Position numbers and translations under genes: made by a program. DNA of 64,000 nucleotides from Plicaturopsis crispa FD-325 SS-3 (Eukaryota; Basidiomycota; Agaricomycetes; Amylocorticiales; Amylocorticiaceae). Of this stretch, positions 26,334 to 37,698 are shown one piece after another (the first letter of the stretch is position 1; the number at the start of each line of letters is the position of its first letter). The notes under the pieces are model-generated. The model did not search any database. It saw nothing but the letters and a program-made list of their open reading frames with translations, and was not told the DNA's origin. The DNA is taken from positions 1,566,051 through 1,630,050 of the forward strand of contig KN832556.1 of assembly GCA_000827205.1 (NCBI GenBank), given 5' to 3'.

Positions 26334-28034
26334 TCAAAGACTCGAATCGAGCACAGGACGGTCATGCAAACCACTCAGCAAAAATTCCCCTCGAGCATAC
26401 GGTCGACCTCGACCATCCACATAGATGACATACCGGTACCAGTCGATCACGCTCCGCGCACTTGATAACTGCCACTTGAGGTATCTAAGGCAAGTAATCC
26501 AAACAAACTTCAAGTGCACCATCCTCTGCGCCAACATTTCGACGAAGTGGTGAAACGGCGCGAGGTCATCATCTCTCTCTGCAAGCATAACTTGTCCGGT
26601 CGGAGAGAAATATGCGACGGAGATGCGGAGCGTTTGGAGTTCCCGGAGGCCGCACAGTGCGTCCGCCATGGCGTCCTGGTCAATGAGTACATAGTCAATC
26701 ATGTACGGGCACTACATACTTACCAGGGAAGAAAATACACCGTGCTCTTGCTCTTCTCCATATGCCCATTGTCCGTATTCCTTGTCTGCCAGTTCCAGCA
26801 CCGTGAGACGGGGACAGGATCTCGAAATCGCCTGAACCAACTCGGGCGGTGGGACACAGTCCAATGAGAGGACTAACTCTGTGAGTGCCGGCATCTGCGC
26901 GATCCGATGCGCGACACGGAAGGCAGTCGACAAAGAGAGAGGGTTATAACCACGCCATTCTGATCTCAGAATAAACGGCCTTTCGTCCCAAAACGAGTGG
27001 GGGATGGTGTCCTTCCGTGCTAGCACTTTAAGTGACACGAGGCGCTCGGGTAAGTGATCTAGTATGGCATCGAAGGGGTAGGCCACTTGGGAGAGTGTAA
27101 GAGACGTCAGGTGAGGGAGGGCCTCGGGGAAAGGCATCCGTGCCACATCAAGCCCCTCACACTGTGTGCGCGGGAGATAAAGAAAAGGAGGTATATTAGA
27201 CGACGGATTTTGACGACAGACTGAGAAATCCATGTTGAGCGTCCGAAGGCAGGGCATTCTAGCGACGGTAGTGGGTATGTCGGTCTTATCCCATCCTGGC
27301 GCGTGTCCGGTCATGGTCAATGAGTGGAGACGAGGCCAAGAAGTGTCGGCTAAAGTGCACATCCCACAAAAGTCGCCTAAGACTTCGAGTTCCTCGAGCT
27401 GCGGAGAGAGAGAGTGGAGGTACGACCGGACATTATTGACCTCCTTGTTCGGAGAAGGCTCGGGCGGCAAGTATATCGAAAGTGCAAGTCGTCGGAGGTG
27501 GGTAAAGCGGGAAAGTCCGAAGAGACGTGGGCCATCGAATCGGGCACATTCGATGTCTAGATCGTCAAGTGTAGGTACTGTGCTTGCGGCCCGCAGCAGC
27601 ATTTGCGAAGGGCGCCCAGAGAACTGTAATACCAAGCGTCTGAGCGCAGGGAACGTCGATAAGTTGAAGATGTATCCTCTGAGGCTGATGGTCTTTACGG
27701 CTTCCGAGTCCCGCAGATGAAGGGTCCTACTTGGAGGTCATTAATTAGTGAAGTGCATAGATAGAGAGCAAGCAAGCAGTACGGACTGAATGTATTTTCG
27801 TATGCTGCGGGGATGCATTCGCCTTCTTCTGGAGGAAGATTGGCGAAAAATGATCGGAAGACACTGTTCTCTCAAGCGCTTGCATGTGAGTGAGAGCGGT
27901 AAGAGATTACGAACAGGATTCAGTAGCCTTCCATAGTGGAGGTTTGTCCTTTGCGGTGTCAAGTCAAGGATCGCGTCGATGATGAGCATGAGCGTGTCAT
28001 CGTTAGCAGAGACAATCGAGGCTGGCATGGGCAT
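26334..28034 (-). CDS. F-box/LRR-like protein, copy 1
   Basis: Likely SCF ubiquitin-ligase substrate adaptor of the type expanded in agaricomycetes. The start at 28034 gives MPMPASIVSANDDTLMLIID; the F-box continues LLPLSLTCKRLREQCLPIIF. After an intron with donor GTCCGT the main exon (26712-27690) carries leucine-rich repeats: FPALRRLVLQF, LDDLDIECARFDG, LTELVLSLDC, RLTVLELADKEY. The final exon (26334-26702) has LRELQTLRISVAY. About 480 residues. It appears intact. Copy 2, at 29171-30865, is its tandem paralogue. Its substrate cannot be told from sequence. Confidence 0.8.
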
Positions 28035-28453
28035 TTGCAACGCTTGCCCATCGGGTCGACGATGCTAGGTATCAGTCGTACCGGGTTTACAATCAGTTCG
28101 TCGTCGAAGGTTGGTCGAACAAATGAATGCCTGCATGCGTACAGGGCCGTGCATGACTGCCATCGATGCTCTCCACCGTCGCACGTTTTGGAGGTTAGGG
28201 ATCATATGAGTCGGCATGTTGGCACAAAAGTGCAACAGTGCACTAGCCAGTCTTTTGATTGTCTTCGGTATTGTCAACGACAGACATCGCGAGGAGGAAG
28301 GGCTTGGGAACGCGAAGGATGCCTCCGAGGCGAAGTTGTACCGGAGTTGTATCGGAGCTCAAGCGCTCATGATGGACTCAGGGGCTTTCAACTTTCTCTT
28401 CTGCTCATCGTCTGTTTCCCTTTACTCTGTCACTTTTAGCGCAGGTCTGCCCA
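28035..28453. promoter_or_regulatory. Bidirectional promoter, copy 1
   Basis: 419 bp between the divergent starts of F-box copy 1 and the broken plus-strand gene. It is duplicated with few changes at 30866-31275, so both copies of both genes probably start from near-identical promoters. Confidence 0.55.
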
Positions 28454-29029
28454 ATGCCGGAGGGCCCACGGCCTTCAGCTGCTGGGCCATCTAATACCCA
28501 GAAGAGAACTGCGTCGCCAACGACCTCGCAGACATACCAGCCACCGTCGACCGACCGCGCCCGTAACCGCGACCATGTACCCCACTGGGTACCAGCAGAG
28601 TCCGTCATATTACGGCTATCTGCAAGGCTCTTCTACGTGGCAGAGTCAGCCAAACACACCATGGGGAGCACAGGACACTCAGAATGCAAGCGCGTGGCCA
28701 TCTCAGCCATACCAGTACGCGACCGCGCCCGGTCACTCGCACTACCCGCAGTACGTGTACTCAAACCCACAATCGACTTACCCGCTCCAGCAGAAACAAA
28801 CATACGCGTACTACCCACCTTCACAGGCATCGACGATGCCCACCGTTGCGCCCAAGCGCGCACCCCAACTCCTCCGCCGCTTCCATTTCACAAATACTGG
28901 GACAAGGCACTCGCGGCGTTTTTCACGCGCCTGGGGCTGACGCAGACGCTGCGCGGGCTCGAGGCGGATATGCTGGTCATGAACCCGGATTGGGAGCAGG
29001 GGCAGGTGCCGGGCGCGATGGAAGACCTC
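28454..29029 (+). pseudogene. Truncated, frame-disrupted copy of the gene at 31276
   Basis: Matches the first exon of the intact gene at 31276: same ATG context and MPEGP..PSAAGPSNTQK start. The reading frame is shifted in the Tyr/Gln-rich middle (YQQSPSYYGY lies in another frame) and returns for PLPFHKYWDKALAAFF. The sequence follows exon 1 to the donor at 29030 and breaks inside the intron near 29075. The downstream exons, which carry the conserved C-terminal half, are absent because the next duplicated unit begins there. It is most likely a non-functional by-product of the tandem duplication, though still promoter-linked. Confidence 0.8.
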
Positions 29030-29170
29030 GTGTGTACTATACAAGTGCGCGTGTTTGCCATACACCGTACGCTCTGTTTATATATTGGCCTCGCTATCGT
29101 ACAACATTGAATGTCTTCCTATGCGGAAGGAGGAAAAAAGTATCAAGGATTCGAGTCGAACGCACGACGG

Positions 29171-30865
29171 TCAGAACCCATTCAACAAGAATTCCCCTCG
29201 AGCGTACGGCCGACCTCGACTATCCACGTATATCACATACCGATACCAGTGGATCGTGCTCCCCATATGTATGTGCCACCTAAGGTTTCTAAGGCACGTA
29301 ATCCAGACGAACCTCAATTTCATCATCCTCTGCGCCAACATCTCGACGAAGTGCTGGAACGGCGCCATATTGTCGCTGTCCGCAAGCATCATCTGTCCGT
29401 TTGGAAAGACATACGCAACAGAAATGCGAAGCGTTTGAAGTTTCCGAAGGCCGAGTAGTGCATCGGCCATGGCATCCTGGGCAAGGCGTACACAGTCAGT
29501 CATATCCACGCCCTCGATTCTTGACTAGGCATACATACCTGCGAAGAAAATACACCGCGCTCGTCTCCAAATATCATCTGTCCATACTCCCTGTGCACCA
29601 GTTCCAGCACCGTAAGATGTGGACATGATTTTGATATCTCGTGGACCAGTTCGGACGGTGGGGTACGGTCCAATGACAGGACCAGCTCAGTGAGTGCCGG
29701 CATCTGCGAAGTCTGACGCACAATATGGAAGGCGGTCGACAAAGAGACAGGGTTGTGCCCATACCAACGTGGTATCACAGTGGCCGCTCCTTCATCCCAT
29801 GCCGCGTAGGAGAAGGGGTCCTTCCGTGCTAGCACTTTGAGAGTAACGAGGCGCTCGGGCAAGTGGTCTAGGATGGCATCGTAGGGGTAGACCACATTGG
29901 AAAGTGCAAGGGAGGTCAGATGGGGGAGTGCCTCTAAGAAAGACTTTCGTGTCGAATCAAGCCCCTCCCGTTGTGTGCGCGGGGCATACAGAAAAGGAGG
30001 CAGAGGGAACCATGGACTTCGGTAATAGACCGAGAAGTCCATATGAAACGTCCGAAGACAGGGCATTCTGGCCACGGCAGAAGGGAGATCGGTCTGATCC
30101 CATACCAGTACGTGTCCAGTCATAGTCAATGAGCGGAGACGTGGCCAAGAAGTGTCGGCCAAAGTGCGCAGCTCGCAGAAGTCGCCTGAGACTTCGAGTT
30201 CATCAAGCTGTGTAGAGAGGATGTGTAAGTACGACCGTACATTATCGAGCTCCTCTTGTGGTGGGGGCTCGGATGACAGATGCTTTGAAAGTGTCAGTCG
30301 TCGGAGGTAGGTAAAGCGGGAAAATCCGGAGAGACGTGGGCCATCTAGTCGAGCACACTCAATGACCAGATCGTCAAGTGTAGGTGGTGCGCTCGCGGCC
30401 CGCAGCAGCATTTGCGAAGGGCGCCGAGAAAACTCCAATACCAAGCGTCTGAGCGCAGGGAACGTCGATAAGTTGAAGATGTATTTCCTGAGGTTAATGG
30501 TTTTTCCTGCGTCATTGGAATCGAAGTCGTCTGGCATCTTGTCTCGCAGATAAAGGATCCTTGTGAAGGCAGTTCATCAGCGAAGTGTGTTTACATACGA
30601 GGGCAAACAGTACGAACATAACATATTTTCTTATGTTGCGGGGTTGCATCCCTTTTCTCGTAGAGAAGGCTTCACGAAATATGATAGGAAGACACTGGTC
30701 TCTCAAGTGCTTGCATGTGAGTGAGAGCGGTAAGAGATTACGAACAGGATTTGGTAGTCTTCCATAGTAGAGGTTTGTCCTTTGCGGTGCCAAGTCAAGG
30801 ATCGCGTCGATGATGAGCATAAGCGTGTCATCGTTGATTGAGACAATTGAGGTTGGCATAGACAT
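29171..30865 (-). CDS. F-box/LRR-like protein, copy 2
   Basis: Tandem paralogue of the F-box gene at 26334-28034. The start at 30865 gives MSMPTSIVSINDDTLMLIID, with F-box LLPLSLTCKHLRDQCLPIIF. The main exon (29500-30537) has MPDDFDSNDAGKTINLRKYI and then LRRs: FPALRRLVLEF, LDDLVIECARLDG, LTELVLSLDRT, HLTVLELVHREYG. The last exon ends ARGEFLLNGF at 29171. Differences from copy 1 are mostly substitutions clustered in LRR-facing segments (for example PWFPLPPF versus SSNIPPF), as expected when target-binding surfaces diverge. Intact. Confidence 0.8.
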
Positions 30866-31275
30866 TCTAAGTGCTTGCCCATCGGATCGAGAATGCTAGG
30901 TACCAGTCGTCCCGGGCCTTCAATTAGTTCGTCGTCGAACGTTGGTCGAACGAATGCATGCATGCGTACACCGTGCACGACCGTTGCCATCAATGCTCTC
31001 CACCGTCGCACGATTTGGAGGTTAGGGATTAGATGAGTCCGCATGTTAGCACGAAAGTGCGACAGTGCACTAGCTCGTGTTTTGGTTGTCTTTAGTATTG
31101 TCAACGACAGACATCGCGAGGAGGAAGGGAACGCGAAGGATGCCTCCGAGGCGGAGTTGTACCGGAGTTGTATCGGAGCTCAAGCGCTCATGATGGACTC
31201 AGGGGCTTTCAACTTTCTCTTCTGCTCATCGTCCTTTTCCCCTTACTCTTGTCACATTTGGCGCAGGTCTGCCCA
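30866..31275. promoter_or_regulatory. Bidirectional promoter, copy 2
   Basis: 410 bp between F-box copy 2 and the intact plus-strand gene. It is nearly the same as 28035-28453 apart from small indels. Confidence 0.55.
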
Positions 31276-32958
31276 ATGCCAGAAGGCCCACCGCCTTCAG
31301 CTGCTGGTCCATCTAATACCCAGAAAAAAGCTGCGTCGCCAGCGGCCTCACAGACATCCCCACCGCCAACCGCGACCGCGTACCCCGCTGGGTATCAGCA
31401 GAGTCCGTCATATTACGGCTATCCGCAAGGCTCTTCTACGTGGCAGAGTCCACAAAACACACAATGGACAGCTTCGGATACTCATAATGCAAATGCATGG
31501 CCATCTCAGCCATACCAGTACGCGACCGCGCCCGGTCAATCGCACTACCCGCAGTACGCGTACACAAACCCAAGCTCGACTTACCCGCTCCAGCAGCAAC
31601 AACCATACGCGTATTACCCACATGCGCAAGCATCGACGAAGCCCACCGTTGCGCCCAAGGCGCGTACCCCAACACCATCCCCACTTCCGTTCCACAAATA
31701 CTGGGACAAGGCACTCGCGGCGTTTTTCACGCGTCTGGGGCTTACGCAGACGCTGCGCGGGCTCGAGGCGGATATGATAGTCATGAACCCCGATTGGGAG
31801 CAGGGGCAGGTGCCGGGCGCGTTGGAGGACCTCGTGTGTGCTATACAAGTGCGCGTGTCTGCCATACACCGGTCGCTTTGTACTGACGCACTCCTTGAAG
31901 CGGCTTGGAGACGGCGTTAAAGAAGGAACGGACGAGGAACGAACACTGGAGGAGCGAAAACTGGACTATGTCCAGCTCGAAGGTTCCGCCGAGCCAAGGT
32001 CGCACACGTCAGTGAGTTCCCCGCCAACCGTTCCCTCCATATCGAGTACAGCCGACGCGTAACTATACAACATTCCATATACTTACGCCCATGTGATCAC
32101 CTCAGACGACCAAGGAGATATCTAAATTTCTCGCCCGCAACCGCGCGCGGAACGACGCGTCGAACCGTACTGAATTCCTGCACGCGCGTCCAGACGGAAC
32201 GCCCTCGTGCGCGCGCGTGGACGCCAAGACAATCGACCGCGACGTGCAAATGAAGTACGATATCGCGCAGAACGAAGAGGGGCCGCTCAGGCGTACCATG
32301 CGTCCCCCCGGAGCCAGCGAGGAGCGGGCTCCCAAACGGCGGAAAATAGACGGCGATGGGGAGGAGGAGCCGACTACCGAGTCGCATCCTGCATTCGACG
32401 AGCGTTTGCGGAATATTGAGGCACATGTTGCCGTTCGGTACGGTGAGTCTGTTCTGCTTTCGTGTGCGCAGCGTCCTGACGAAGGCGTCCTCTAGTCCCT
32501 GCGCATCCCCGAACGCTTGCTCTGCGCATTAAGTACCTGGAGGATCATATCGTAAGGCTTGAGAAGGAGTACCCGCCATGGGCTGCTCTGCATTTCAACC
32601 AGCCACGCCGTGGTGTGAGTTTTCGCTCTCTGACCTTCCCACTACATTGTCCTAAATACTGACGGTGACTGGTTGACAGTGGCCGCCTCCACCCCGACCA
32701 ACGCCCATCATCGTGCCCTCGCACCTCACATCTACCGTTGCCCCCGACCCTCCAGCTGCCTCGTCAACTACCAACACCGAATCGGGCTCGGGATCTGTGC
32801 CGCCGAAGGCGGGGGCATCGGGCATGGGTAAGCCCAATGCAGGCGGTCGGACGAAGGCGTCCAGTCTGCATCGCGCAGTCATGGAGAAACTGGAGGTGCA
32901 GAAGGCGATGAGCGACTTGCGTAGGGTCGATGATCCCGGTGGACGTCCATCTTCATAG
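31276..32958 (+). CDS. Conserved fungal protein, Tyr/Gln-rich N-terminus and helical C-terminus
   Basis: Starts MPEGPPPSAAGPSNTQKK, then a low-complexity Pro/Ser/Tyr/Gln tract (SPSYYGYPQGSS, HYPQYAYTNPSSTYP), then a folded segment PFHKYWDKALAAFFTRLG and LRGLEADMIVMNPDWE. Exon 1 ends at EDL (31833). Next exons read RLGDGVKEGTDEERTLEERK and, after GTGAGT, TTKEISKFLARNRARND, DAKTIDRDVQMKYDIAQNE, ERLRNIEAHVAVRY and TLALRIKYLEDHIVRLEKE, followed by WAALHFNQPRR. The coiled-coil plus WAALHFNQP ending recalls MBIP-type proteins, but I cannot be sure. Complete, roughly 440 residues. Copy 1 at 28454 is a broken duplicate of exon 1. Confidence 0.7.
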
Positions 32959-33495
32959 CACCCACTCAATTATACATTCATGCTCTTAACGTGGCACTTA
33001 GCGGCGCGCGTCAGCTAAACGCCGCGGCACAAGATGAGAGTTCAAAGAGGTTAATAAATGAAGACAGAGATGATGACATGTGCAGGTAGGAGGACCGAGA
33101 CTGAGTGTACTAAAATGCAAGACAACGTGCCGAGAGCAAAGCGGATATGAATGAGGCGGACGGGGAGCTAGGGATGAGAGGATTGGGATATTTGTTTTCA
33201 GACGGAGCCGTTACACGTGCATGCTACAGATCAGAGAACGTTCGACGACGGGACACGACAGAGACACAAAAATGTAAACAGCAGACAGGAAGTAGATATA
33301 ATATCACAGACGAAGCGCGGCGGGCGAGACACAAAAGGAAGAAATAATAAGGGGCCAGGGGGAACGCAATATGTAGGGGGAAGTAGGTAGAAAATGTACA
33401 TGGGAAAAACCAACCAAATGTACGACGCACTCGATACACAGACCTGAAAGAATGGATACGGAGCGGCACCGCAATGACACCAGAGTATGACCCTA
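32959..33495. other. Intergenic between convergent genes
   Basis: 3' flanks of the 31276 gene and CCR4. Purine-rich on the plus strand. No gene seen. Confidence 0.5.
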
Positions 33496-35906
33496 TCAGC
33501 GGTGGTTCGAGGACCCGGGGAACACGACTGGCCGCGCCTGCGCCGCCTCTCGTGGCGGCTTCACTCGGAACTCGCTGACGATGCATACGTGACTGCAAAA
33601 AAAATGGCGGTCAGAAAAATGTAGAAATCGGGAAATCGGCATGTGCACTACGTACTCTGAAGGGAAGTGTGCATTCGGGAAGCCCACTTGTTTCTCCAAA
33701 TACCCCTTGTCCACTTCACCCAGCACCGCATTGACCGCAAGGCTAGCACTCGAATACCAGATGTAGTCGATTGCGCCCTGGAAACTTGGGGTGTAGTTTG
33801 TCAACAAGTTGTCGCCCGTCTCGCCGGTGCCCGCGTAGGCGTTCTTCAGACCGAATTTGTGCTTCACGCCATCCGACGTGTAGCTCCCATACATATGCGA
33901 CATGAAATCGGGGTGATCGGGTGGCGCGTCGCCAGACGACAAGAACTCGTACACGCCAGAATCCTGCACAGAGTTGAAGTCCCCGCTCACGATCAACGGG
34001 ATTTTCGTGCCGTCCGTGTACACAGGAGGCGGGCGCCGTGGCGGAGCATCTGGATCTGACGACGGTGTCGGCGGGGGCATCGGCGGGTACTTGGCAAACC
34101 GCGCAGCCATACTCTCGATCTCGTCCATGAGCAGAGCGACCTGCACAAGCTTCACGTCGCGATAGGCGGGATCCCAATGAACGTGAGTATTTGCAATAAT
34201 GAGGCGCGTGCCGGTCTCCTTGTTTTCGAGCATGCAGATGACCGCAAGATGATCTTTGCCCAACACGCGGTTGAACATGTCGTCCGTCTTCTTGAAATCT
34301 TGCCGCTGCATGGCAGCCGCGCTGTACTCGAGCGTCTGTCTCTCGACTAGAGTGTACCTAAGATATGTCCAATCAGCGACGGCCGTCCAGCGATATTAAT
34401 TAACCCATTCAAGGAGGGAAACGCACTTTGATTTCTTGAAGAACGTAGCACACCCGTCCACCTGCCTCCGATCCAGCTCTTTCATAGTCTTATACCGGGC
34501 CTTCGGACTGAAGACGCCCTCATAATCCTGACTACCCAAGTGCTTTACGAAGTAGTCCTCGTACTGCGCAATGTCTACCTCCTGCAAGCACAAAAAGTCC
34601 GCGTCGTAGTTCATCACCTCCGTCAAGATGAGCTCCTTCCGGTAATCCCACGAGAGTGCCCACGATGGTGTGTACCCATACAACCGCTCCGTCGCACATC
34701 GCTCGCATAGTATGTTGTAACACAGCACGGTGAACGTCTCGACGCTCGGGTCGGCGGCGAACGCGTCGCGCTCTGCCTGAGAAATAAGCTGCGTCCATTT
34801 GCGTTCGGGAGGAGGTGCCGGAACAGGACACGAATCCCGAAGATAGGATATGAGTGCGGGTGTTCCATCCTTCTGGACGATGGCCTTCAAAGACTGGTCC
34901 AACGGGTTCCCTTCAATGCCCAACGTCTTCAGTTGGTGCAAAGTGCCGAGCTCGCAAGGAAGAGTAGATAAGTGGTTGTCGAAGAGGTAAAGCTCTTTGA
35001 GGTTCGTAAGCATTCCCATCTCCGGCGGTACGCTCGTTAAACTGTTCCCCGAAAGATCAAGGAGCTCCAGATGCCGAAGCTTCGAGATTTCGGGTGGAAC
35101 AGCGGTGAGGGCATTGTGATTAAGGTAGAGGTTGACGAGGAAGTCGAATGAGAACAGTCCAGATGTTGGGGGTATGCTCTTGATGTTCACACCGCCCATA
35201 TCTAACGAATTCCATGTGTTCCCAGGTGGTCGGGCAGCAATGGGCTGTGCCGCTTGTGCGACGGGTGCGACAGTGGAGGAGGGATGATCTGCTACGGCAC
35301 CAGACGCTTGTGGAGAATCACCTGCAGCACCGTTGATGTTGGGCTCCTTCGTCTCTGGTGGCGGTTTGACGACGTTCGGGTTCGTGATCGGGATAGCGGA
35401 CTTTGCAACTGTCCGCGACGCCATTGCGCTAGCACGAGCGCGATGATGTGGCGACCGTGATGATCGTACCAGCTGAACGTGGCTTTGTTAGGTTATTCCG
35501 TTCAAAATACGAACAAGATACAATGACGCACCTCACACTTCAAGAGCTGCTGCTGCCAGTGAGGAGTTATGATCTGGCTTGCAGCACTCCCCGGTGATCC
35601 CTGACCCATGATATGCTGTTGGTGCGCATGCCCGTTGGTTGGAGATGGAAAGTGTGAAAGCGAGTTCTGGTGGTGGTGTTGCATGGACGGATGTCCGTTG
35701 AGTGCATGGGGGTGCTGAGCGGGATGGTGCGGCTGCATGTGGTTGACATTTCCGTTGGTGTATACAGCGTAGCCAGGGGATGTGGGTGGGGGGCCGATAG
35801 CGCCGCCTGGCCCGAGGATGGCGTGGTGAGGTCGGTTCCAGGGAGACTGGTCGTGGTGAGTTGGTAGTTTCTGGGCGATGCCCGGGGATTGTTGAGGGTA
35901 GTACAT
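33496..35906 (-). CDS. CCR4: CCR4 deadenylase (CCR4-NOT complex catalytic subunit)
   Basis: Mg2+-dependent 3'-5' poly(A) exonuclease of the CCR4-NOT complex. Exon 1 from 35906 (MYYPQQSPGIAQK) is His/Gln/Pro-rich. Then come a Pro-rich linker and four or five leucine-rich repeats (LELLDLSGNSLTSVPPEMG, LKELYLFDNHLSTLPCELG) that bind the NOT/CAF1 scaffold. The exonuclease-endonuclease-phosphatase domain follows: VLCYNILCERCATERLYGY, FLCLQEVD with the catalytic Glu, ANTHVHWDPAYRDVK, SGDFNSVQDSGVYEF and DYIWYSS. The last intron (GTACGT..TTTGCAG) joins FPSDH to VCIVSEFRVKPP. All catalytic residues seen are intact, and domain order is that of fungal Ccr4. About 660 residues. Confidence 0.92.
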
Positions 35907-36398
35907 CGCATTTGCAGTCGAACGACGCTCTATAGGGAAAAAGCAAAAGCAGCAGCAGAAAGGCTCGGTGAGCAGACTCTCAGTGACTTATGCAGAGCGA
36001 GCGCAGAGCCGCTGCGGGCGGAAGCAAGGAGCGGAACAGGCCCAGGAGACCAAGCAGATAAGAATAATTTGAGTACGGATATAAGGCAGTCGTTTCGCCG
36101 TGTAGAAACGCAGTCGTATGTGTTTTTGGAGATGGACGTTGAGAACAAAGAACGAAAGGCGGAGTCGGTCGGTGTCGACGACGTACGCACAGGAGCTCAA
36201 AGAGGAAGGTGACTAATACGAGCGTGGGAAAGTGAATACCTCCCAGTCCTAGACTCCGGGAGACTAATTTGGTCTGCGGCCGTATGCGCCGGCCGGCTGT
36301 TATTGAAGAACATCGTTCGACCCATCTCAGACACTCGAAACCTATAATACAATAAAATCTGATCGATATAATCCTATACCCTCTTGCTTTCCCCCATC
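35907..36398. promoter_or_regulatory. Shared divergent promoter of CCR4 and MVD1
   Basis: 492 bp between two divergent starts, with no gene inside. Confidence 0.5.
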
Positions 36399-37698
36399 AT
36401 GGCTGTATACCAGGCTACAACGTCGGCGCCAGTGAACATCGCCTGCATAAAGTGAGCGACATCGCCTTGTCGCAGTACATGTCCTAACAGATTGCAGATA
36501 CTGGGGCAAGCGCGATACCAAGCTCATATTGCCCACCAACTCTTCCCTATCCGTGACGCTCGACCAGGATCATTTGAGATCCACAACGACCTCGCGCGCA
36601 GATCCGTCCTTTGAAAAGGACACGCTCTGGCTTAACGGCAAGGAGGATGAGATCAAGCCCGGAGGCAGGCTTGCTACATGCATATCCGAGATGAAGCGCT
36701 TGCGACGAGAGCTCGAGGAAAAGAACCCAAACGAGCCAAAGGTACGTGTACTCGTCTATCTGAACGAGGATTGAATTTTGACACTAGCACAGCTGTCGAC
36801 TTTCGCAGTTCACATCGCGTCGTACAACAACTTCCCGACCGCTGCAGGTCTCGCTTCATCTGCTGCCGGCTTTGCCGCCCTCGTATCCTCCCTCGCAGCG
36901 CTATATGCGCTCCCCGCTACGCCCTCAGAGCTTTCCCTCATCGCCCGTCAAGGATCCGGCTCCGCCTGCCGTTCTCTTTTCGGCGGCTACGTCGCCTGGG
37001 AACAGGGTGTACGCCCCGACGGCTCTGATTCCTTCGCCGTCCAGGTCGCGCCGCGCTCCCACTGGCCAGACATCCACGCCCTCATCTGCGTCGTCTCCGA
37101 CGACAAGAAGGGCACCTCCAGCACCAGCGGCATGCAGCGCACCGTCGAGACCTCCGAGCTGCTCAAGCACCGCATCGCCCACGTCGTCCCCGCGCGCATG
37201 AAGGCCATCTCCGACGCCATCCTCGCGCGCGACTTCGAGTCCTTCGCCCGGCTCACCATGCAGGACTCGAACCAGTTCCACGCCGTCGCGCTCGACACCG
37301 ACCCGCCCATCTTCTACATGAACGACGTCAGCCGCGCGATCATCGCGCTCGTCACGGAGTACAACCGCGCGAGCGGGAAGCTCAAGGCCGCGTACACGTT
37401 CGACGCGGGCCCAAATGCGGTCATCTACGCGCCGAAGGAGAATCTGAAGGAGATCGTGCGGTTGATCGTCAAGTACTTCCCGCAAGCAGAGGCTTTCAAG
37501 GATCCGTTCAAGATTTTCGGTGCGGACGGTGTCGGCGAGGGTGGGGTCATCGAGGGATTTAACGAGGCCGTCGCGAAGAAGTTTGAGGTGGGCGCGGTCA
37601 AGGGACTCATCCACACGCAGGTCGGAGATGGGCCGAGGGTGCTTGGTCCGGAGGAGGCTCTGCTCGGTGCTACCGGCTTGCCTCTCACTAAAGCGTAG
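36399..37698 (+). CDS. MVD1: Diphosphomevalonate decarboxylase
   Basis: GHMP-kinase-fold enzyme that converts mevalonate 5-diphosphate to isopentenyl diphosphate using ATP, the last committed step of the mevalonate pathway to ergosterol. Exon 1 (MAVYQATTSAPVNIACIK) joins YWGKRDTKLILPTNSSLSV across a short intron; this is the family signature. A second intron at about 36740-36791 precedes LSTFAVHIASYNNFPTAAG and LASSAAGFAAL, the ATP-binding loop. SGSACRSLFGGYV and TFDAGPNAV follow. The end at 37698 is natural. About 400 residues, normal for the family. Intact. Confidence 0.95.

Larger units (their letters stand above)
26272..29080. repeat. Tandem segmental duplication, copy 1
   Basis: About 2.81 kb carrying an F-box gene (minus), its divergent promoter, and the 5' part of the plus-strand gene. 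The same order follows at once at 29081-31880. The copies look roughly 90% identical by eye. The right end falls inside the first intron of the plus-strand gene. Confidence 0.85.
29081..31880. repeat. Tandem segmental duplication, copy 2
   Basis: Direct repeat of 26272-29080. It begins at the CCTCGCTA..GTACAACATTGAA word that also opens copy 1. It runs into the unduplicated remainder of the plus-strand gene, so this copy keeps the complete gene. Confidence 0.85.
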
